From Ornithinimicrobium pekingense DSM 21552 (GTDB taxonomy: Bacteria > Actinomycetota > Actinomycetes > Actinomycetales > Dermatophilaceae), in the NCBI RefSeq assembly GCF_000421185.1, contig NZ_ATWJ01000013.1, positions 186,001 to 250,000 of the forward strand: a stretch of DNA of 64,000 bases, read 5' to 3'. Position 1 is the first letter of the stretch, and the number at the start of each line of letters is the position of its first letter. Positions 59,870-64,000 of the stretch are shown here, piece by piece. A program made the translations under genes and the position numbers. The notes under the pieces were generated by a model, which was not told the origin of the DNA, ran no database searches, and saw nothing but the letters and a program-made list of their open reading frames with translations.

Positions 59870-60238
59870 ATGTCCTACGGCAAGCACACGCTCGACGACC
59901 TGCGCGGCCCGGCGCGTGAGCTGCGCTCGCGCATCCCCGAGGTCTACGCCGGCTACTCGGCGACGCACAAGGCGGCCCTGGCGCCGGGCGAGCTCGACGT
60001 CGCGACCAAGGAGCTCATCGCCCTGGCGATCGCCGTCAGCAGCCAGTGCGACGGGTGCATCGCCAGCCACGCCCGCGGCGCCGCCCGGGCCGGGGCCACG
60101 GAGCAGCAGGTCGCCGAGGCGCTCGGCGTGGCGATCCTCATGAACGGCGGGCCCTCGACGGTCTACGGCCCGCGGGCGATGGAGGCCTTCCTGGAGCTCG
60201 CCGGGCCCGCGCAGCCGCAGGAGCCGGCCTCGTCCTGA
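59870..60238 (+). CDS. Carboxymuconolactone decarboxylase/AhpD-like protein
   Basis: 122-residue AhpD-fold protein with the redox motif CDGCIASH (Cys-x-x-Cys-x-x-x-His), typical of AhpD-like disulfide reductases. AGGAG lies 7 nt before the ATG at 59870. It is preceded by a CsoR/CstR-type operator, which suggests induction by copper, sulfane sulfur or an aldehyde rather than by aromatic compounds. Confidence 0.87.
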   Translation: MSYGKHTLDDLRGPARELRSRIPEVYAGYSATHKAALAPGELDVATKELIALAIAVSSQCDGCIASHARGAARAGATEQQVAEALGVAILMNGGPSTVYGPRAMEAFLELAGPAQPQEPASS

Positions 60239-60277
60239 CCGAGGCACCCGGTCGCACCGGCCGCACCGGTCACGTCG

Positions 60278-60297
60278 CCATCGCCCTTGGGCGGTGG
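60278..60297. terminator. Bidirectional hairpin between ahpD-like and GH13 genes
   Basis: CCATCGCCC / GGGCGGTGG with one T-G pair and a very short loop, in the 124-bp convergent gap. Nothing else was recognised in that gap. Confidence 0.5.
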
Positions 60298-60362
60298 ACC
60301 TCGTCCAGCTGGGCGATGTCGACCGTCCGAGGGCGCGGTCGTCGTGCCGGGGGGAGCCTGGT

Positions 60363-61574
60363 TCAGCGCTCCTCGTCGGTCCACCACCCGGGCTCGCGGC
60401 CGTCCTCGCCGGCGTCCAGGGTCAGGGTGAGCCGCTCGTCGCCGGCGGAGAGCAGCAGCGCGATCCGGGTGCCGGTGACCTCGGTCACGCTGACCTGCGC
60501 ACGGGTCAGCCACGGGTGGCGGCGGCGGAGCGAGACCAGGTGACGGTGGGTGTCCAGGACCTCCTGCCCCCGGCCGTCGAGCTCGTCGGGCCCGGCCGGG
60601 AAGCGCGGGCGGATCTCGTCGTCGCCGCCGGGCCGGTCGTGCTTCGTGCCGGTCATGCCGAACTCGTCCCCGGCGTAGACGGACGGCACGCCGGGCAGGA
60701 GCATGAGCAGCGCCACCGCCAGGGGCAGGTGGCGCTCGTCGTGCAGCCGGGTGGCGATGCGGGTCACGTCGTGGTTGCCGACGAAGGTCTGCGGCACGAA
60801 GGCCCGGCACAGGTCGGCGTGCCGGCCGACCGTCCACGCGAGCTCGTGCAGGTTGCGGTCGTTCAGCGAGCTCCAGACCGACTTCCACAGCTCGTACTGC
60901 GTCACCGAGTCCACGCCGGAGGCCGCCACGAAGTCCTCGTAGGGGCCGTGGATGACCTCGGCCAGGATCCACACCTGCGGGTATGCCGCGCGCACCCGCT
61001 CGACGATGCCGCGCCAGCTCTGCGCCCCCGGCGCGTAGGCGGCGTCGAGGCGCCATGCGTCGACCCCGCGGGAGAGCCAGTGCGTCATCACCTCCACCAC
61101 GTGGTCGGCGACCGGGGGGTGCGTCAGGTCCAGCTCGACCAGGTCCAGGTGGCCCTCGAAGCAGAGCGGGTAGCCCTCGCTCCACCGCAGCCAGCGGCCC
61201 TCCTCGCTGTCCGGACCTGCGGCGAGGGCACGCTGCACGACCGGGTGGTCACGGCTGACGTGGTTGAAGACCCCGTCCAGGCAGACCCGCACACCGCGGG
61301 CCCGCGCCTCGCGCAGCAGCTCGTCGAGGTCGCGGTCGTCGCCGAGCCGGGGGTCGACCCGCAGGTGGTCGAGGGTGTCGTAGCCGTGCGTGCGGGAGGC
61401 GAACACCGGGCCCAGGAGCAGCCCGTTGGCGCCGAGACGGACGACGTGGTCGAGCCAGCCGGTCAGCCGGCCGAGCCGGTGCCGCACCGGCTCGTCGTCC
61501 GCGGCGGTCGGCTCGGCCCCGACGAAGCCCAGCGGGTAGCAGTGCCACCAGATGACGTGGTCGGCCCAGCCCAT
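60363..61574 (-). CDS. GH13 alpha-amylase-family enzyme
   Basis: 403 residues without a signal peptide: a bare (beta/alpha)8 GH13 barrel. Catalytic regions: LDGVFNHVSRD, DAWRLDAAYAPG (nucleophile Asp), WILAEVIHG (acid/base Glu) and FVGNHDVTRIA (third Asp). A short C-terminal sheet ends in EPGWWTDEER. ATG shares one base with the MFS stop (TGATG), so it is translated with the exporter; this pairing is unusual. Substrate could be a maltooligosaccharide or trehalose-type sugar. Confidence 0.84.
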   Translation of the reverse strand: MGWADHVIWWHCYPLGFVGAEPTAADDEPVRHRLGRLTGWLDHVVRLGANGLLLGPVFASRTHGYDTLDHLRVDPRLGDDRDLDELLREARARGVRVCLDGVFNHVSRDHPVVQRALAAGPDSEEGRWLRWSEGYPLCFEGHLDLVELDLTHPPVADHVVEVMTHWLSRGVDAWRLDAAYAPGAQSWRGIVERVRAAYPQVWILAEVIHGPYEDFVAASGVDSVTQYELWKSVWSSLNDRNLHELAWTVGRHADLCRAFVPQTFVGNHDVTRIATRLHDERHLPLAVALLMLLPGVPSVYAGDEFGMTGTKHDRPGGDDEIRPRFPAGPDELDGRGQEVLDTHRHLVSLRRRHPWLTRAQVSVTEVTGTRIALLLSAGDERLTLTLDAGEDGREPGWWTDEER

Positions 61575-63640
61575 CAGCGCACCTGCGACGGCTGCGGACG
61601 GACGACGTCGACGAGCAGCACGGCGGACAGCTCGGTCGCGGCCTGACGCACCTGGTCGAGGTCCACGGCCGCGTGCCGCTCGGCCACCGAGGGCTCGACG
61701 CTCGTGAGCACCGCGTCACCACCGCGCTCGGCCACCCGGACGGCGAGGTCCTGGCGCAGCTGCTCGCTGAGCAGGCCGCCCTCCCCGCCCGCGCGCCGGG
61801 CGAGCTCGACGGCATACCGCTCGGCGTCGGTGACCGCCTGCTCGTCGTCGCTGGTGAGCATGAGCGCGGCACGCTCGAGCAGGCAGGTGCCGCGGCCCAC
61901 GTCCCCGTCCCCGAGCTCGGCGACGGCCCGGGTGAGCAGCGGGCGGTCGTCGCGCCCCGCCTGCGCCGCGATGAGCGCCAGCTCGATGCCGAGCACCCGC
62001 TCCCGGGTGCGCGCGCCGACGTCACCCTGGCGCAGCCCGGGCGTGTAGTGCTCCGAGGGGGCGCTCTGGGCCATCGTGTCAAGGTACTCGCGCTGGGCCT
62101 CGTCCGGGGTGTGGACGGTGTCGCGCAGCGGGATCGCGCGGATCGCGAGCGTGGCGAGGAAGACGACGGCCATGATGGGCAGGCCGAGCACGAAGACGTC
62201 GTGCAGCTGGTCGGCCAGGCCGGCCCGCACGGCGGCGAGCACCTCCGGGGGCAGGTCGGCGGTGGCGGCCGGGTCGAGCGCCGCACCGGCGCCCAGCTCG
62301 TCGAAGGCACCGCCCGCCTGCTCGGCGACGTCGGCCGGAAGGCGCGAGGCGATCGCCGGGCCCATGCCGATCGTCATGACGGCGCCGAAGAGCGCGATCC
62401 CGACGGTGTTGCCGACGTTGCGGAAGAACTGCAGCGCGGCCGTGCCGACGCCCAGGTCGGCCCGGGACACGGCGTTCTGCACCACGAGGGTGTACTGCTG
62501 CATCGACAGCCCCAGCCCCGTGCCCATCACCGCGATGGCGGCGGTCAGCTGCCACTCGGTGGAGCCGGCGTCGAGCCGGGTCAGCATCCACAGGCCGACG
62601 GCGATGACGACGGTGCCCAGCAGCATCAGCTCCTTGTAGCGGCCGGTGAGCGTGACCAGGTAGCCGGACACGATGCCGATGACGATCAGCCCCAGCATCA
62701 TCGGCATGAGGATCAGGCCCGACTCGGTCGCGCCGACCCCCAGCACGCCCTGGGCGTAGACCGGGACGTAGATGATCGCGCCGAACATCACCATCGCCAG
62801 GCCGAACGCCGCGACGTTGGCCCAGGTGAAGATGCTGTTGCGGAACAGCCCCAGCGGCAGCAGCGGGTTCTCCGCGCGCAGCTCGACCAGGACGAAGAGC
62901 GCCAGCAGCACGGCGCCGCCGGCGAGGAGGCCGACGATCACCGGCGAGCCCCACGGGTAGGTGACGCCGCCGAAGGAGATCGCCAGCAGCACCGCCACCA
63001 GCGCCGGGGTGAGGGTGACGATGCCGAGCACGTCGACCCGTCCCCGCGTCGCGGTGTGGTCCAGGTGCAGGAAGCGGGCGATGATGAACACCGCCGCCAC
63101 CCCGATGGGCAGGGCCGCGAAGAACAGCCAGCGCCAGCCCCAGTGGTCGGTGATCCACCCGCCGGCGATCGGGCCGGCGACCGAGGTCACGCCGAAGACG
63201 GCACCCATCAGGCCCTGGTACTTCCCGCGCTGCCGGGCGGGGATGATGTCGCCGATGATCGTCTGGGACAGCGGCATCAGCGTGCCCATCCCCAGACCCT
63301 GGACCGCGCGTCCCGCGACGAGCGTCCAGAAGTTCGGCGCGAGCCCGGAGATGACCGAGCCGACCATGAAGACCACCAGACCGCCCAGGTAGAACCGGCG
63401 GCGGCCGAAGATGTCGGAGAGCTTGCCCACGATCGGGACCACGATGGCCGAGACGAGCATGGCGGCCGTGGCGACCCAGCTGTAGTGGTCCATCCCGCCG
63501 AGCTCGACGACGATCCGCGGCATCGCCGGGCCGACGATGCCCTGGCTGATGGAGGCGACGAACATGCCGAGCATGAGGCCGACGAAGACGCGGCGGTGCT
63601 CGGGCGAGAGGCGGTAGGGGGCGGGGGCGGTCGCGGTCAC
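61574..63640 (-). CDS. DHA2-type MFS multidrug exporter with long C-terminal domain
   Basis: 688 residues. Fourteen TMs of the EmrB/QacA type: VGPAMPRIVVELGGMDHYSW in TM1, GKLSDIFGRRRFYLGG in loop 2-3, GRAVQGLGMGTLMPLSQTII in TM4 and TSVAGPIAGGWITDHWGWRW in TM5. After TM14 (about residue 510) come roughly 170 extra residues, acidic and helical, Ala/Leu/Glu-rich, with no recognised domain. GTG overlaps the marR stop (GTGA). Substrate unknown. Confidence 0.87.
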   Translation of the reverse strand: MTATAPAPYRLSPEHRRVFVGLMLGMFVASISQGIVGPAMPRIVVELGGMDHYSWVATAAMLVSAIVVPIVGKLSDIFGRRRFYLGGLVVFMVGSVISGLAPNFWTLVAGRAVQGLGMGTLMPLSQTIIGDIIPARQRGKYQGLMGAVFGVTSVAGPIAGGWITDHWGWRWLFFAALPIGVAAVFIIARFLHLDHTATRGRVDVLGIVTLTPALVAVLLAISFGGVTYPWGSPVIVGLLAGGAVLLALFVLVELRAENPLLPLGLFRNSIFTWANVAAFGLAMVMFGAIIYVPVYAQGVLGVGATESGLILMPMMLGLIVIGIVSGYLVTLTGRYKELMLLGTVVIAVGLWMLTRLDAGSTEWQLTAAIAVMGTGLGLSMQQYTLVVQNAVSRADLGVGTAALQFFRNVGNTVGIALFGAVMTIGMGPAIASRLPADVAEQAGGAFDELGAGAALDPAATADLPPEVLAAVRAGLADQLHDVFVLGLPIMAVVFLATLAIRAIPLRDTVHTPDEAQREYLDTMAQSAPSEHYTPGLRQGDVGARTRERVLGIELALIAAQAGRDDRPLLTRAVAELGDGDVGRGTCLLERAALMLTSDDEQAVTDAERYAVELARRAGGEGGLLSEQLRQDLAVRVAERGGDAVLTSVEPSVAERHAAVDLDQVRQAATELSAVLLVDVVRPQPSQVR

Positions 63641-64000
63641 GGCGCGCTCCGCTCGCGCCGGTCGGCCCGGCGGGCCTCGAGCGAGTCGGTCAGCTGGGAG
63701 AGCAGGCGCGCCAGCTCGGCCCGGTCGTGCTCGGCCCAGCCGTCGAGGGCGTCGGTGACCAGGGCCACCCGCCGCGCGCGCTCGCGCCCGACGGCGGCGG
63801 CGCCGGCGTCGGTCAGGGACAGCAGCGAGGCGCGGCCGTCGGCGGGGTCCGGCCGGCGGCCGATCAGGCCACGGTCGGCGAGCGAGCCGAGGCGGCGGCT
63901 CATGGTGGAGGGGTCCAGGCCCTCGGCCCGGGCCAGGTCGCGCGAGCGCACCTCGGCCCCCTCGGTGCCGGGCAGGGCGAGCCGGACGAGCACGATGAAG
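63637..64000 (-). CDS. MarR-family regulator, N-terminus beyond window
   Basis: At least 120 residues visible; the frame stays open through base 64000, so the start is outside. Winged helix: SRDLARAEGLDPSTMSRRLG, then RRPDPADGRASLLSLT (wing DGRAS). Coupled to the MFS gene by GTGA; likely repressor of the marR-MFS-GH13 operon. Confidence 0.85.
   Translation of the reverse strand, partial: FIVLVRLALPGTEGAEVRSRDLARAEGLDPSTMSRRLGSLADRGLIGRRPDPADGRASLLSLTDAGAAAVGRERARRVALVTDALDGWAEHDRAELARLLSQLTDSLEARRADRRERSAP

Noticed and set aside
25987-61574. The two GH13 genes as a recent duplication
   Set aside because: They differ in domain make-up (CBM48 in the first only), length and motif sequences.

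Overview
The window is a very GC-rich stretch (roughly three bases in four are G or C by inspection) with many GTG starts, dense 4-base stop/start overlaps, a DinB-type protein of the kind found in mycothiol-making bacteria, NarGHJI and a selenocysteine formate dehydrogenase. This fits an actinomycete, plausibly Micrococcales of the Intrasporangiaceae/Ornithinimicrobiaceae type; the family-level guess is inference. No rRNA, prophage, insertion sequence or CRISPR array was seen. The only RNA gene found is the selenocysteine tRNA.

Layout. 1-7.6 kb: end of threonine dehydratase ilvA, an MMPL transporter divergent from its MarR regulator around a clear operator, moaB-moaA, a TDT carrier and a membrane protein. 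7.6-19.5 kb (minus): narK, then one translationally chained operon of Cys-containing regulator, narG, narH, narJ, narI, cupin, moeZ, mobA and moaD. 19.6-24.4 kb (plus): DUF2249 protein, hemerythrin, NnrS-like membrane protein and a 912-residue membrane/cupredoxin/copper nitrite reductase fusion. Together these predict nitrate to nitrite to NO respiration with NO-handling accessories; no NO reductase lies in the window. 24.4-29.7 kb: glycosyltransferase, NarL-type regulator, GH13 enzyme, YczE-type protein, Bcr/CflA exporter.

29.8-36.9 kb is a catabolic cluster: class III aminotransferase, aldehyde dehydrogenase, GntR(FCD) regulator, class I/II aminotransferase, a DoeA-like (ectoine hydrolase) M24 protein and a D-2-hydroxyacid dehydrogenase. 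Both divergent promoters carry the same 12-bp palindrome, so all six genes look like one regulon. 36.9-49.6 kb is a self-contained selenium/formate block: selB, selA, tRNA-Sec and selD, then an OFA-family transporter and fdhA (in-frame UGA followed by a SECIS-like hairpin), fdhB and nrfD.

49.7-60.3 kb: flavin-type split-barrel protein, metB, acs, a secreted ScyD-type protein, a DinB protein, an acetate-type SSS symporter with DUF485 partner and LytTR/LytS regulators, and an AhpD-like protein behind a CsoR-type operator. 60.3-64 kb: a GH13 enzyme coupled to an MFS exporter with an unusual C-terminal extension and a MarR gene cut by the window end.

Two window-wide patterns stand out: many genes have a TANNNT box exactly 6-7 nt before the start codon (predicted leaderless mRNAs), and the word GGTATGCC/GGCATACC recurs at least 13 times in several reading frames although TAT and ATA are otherwise avoided.
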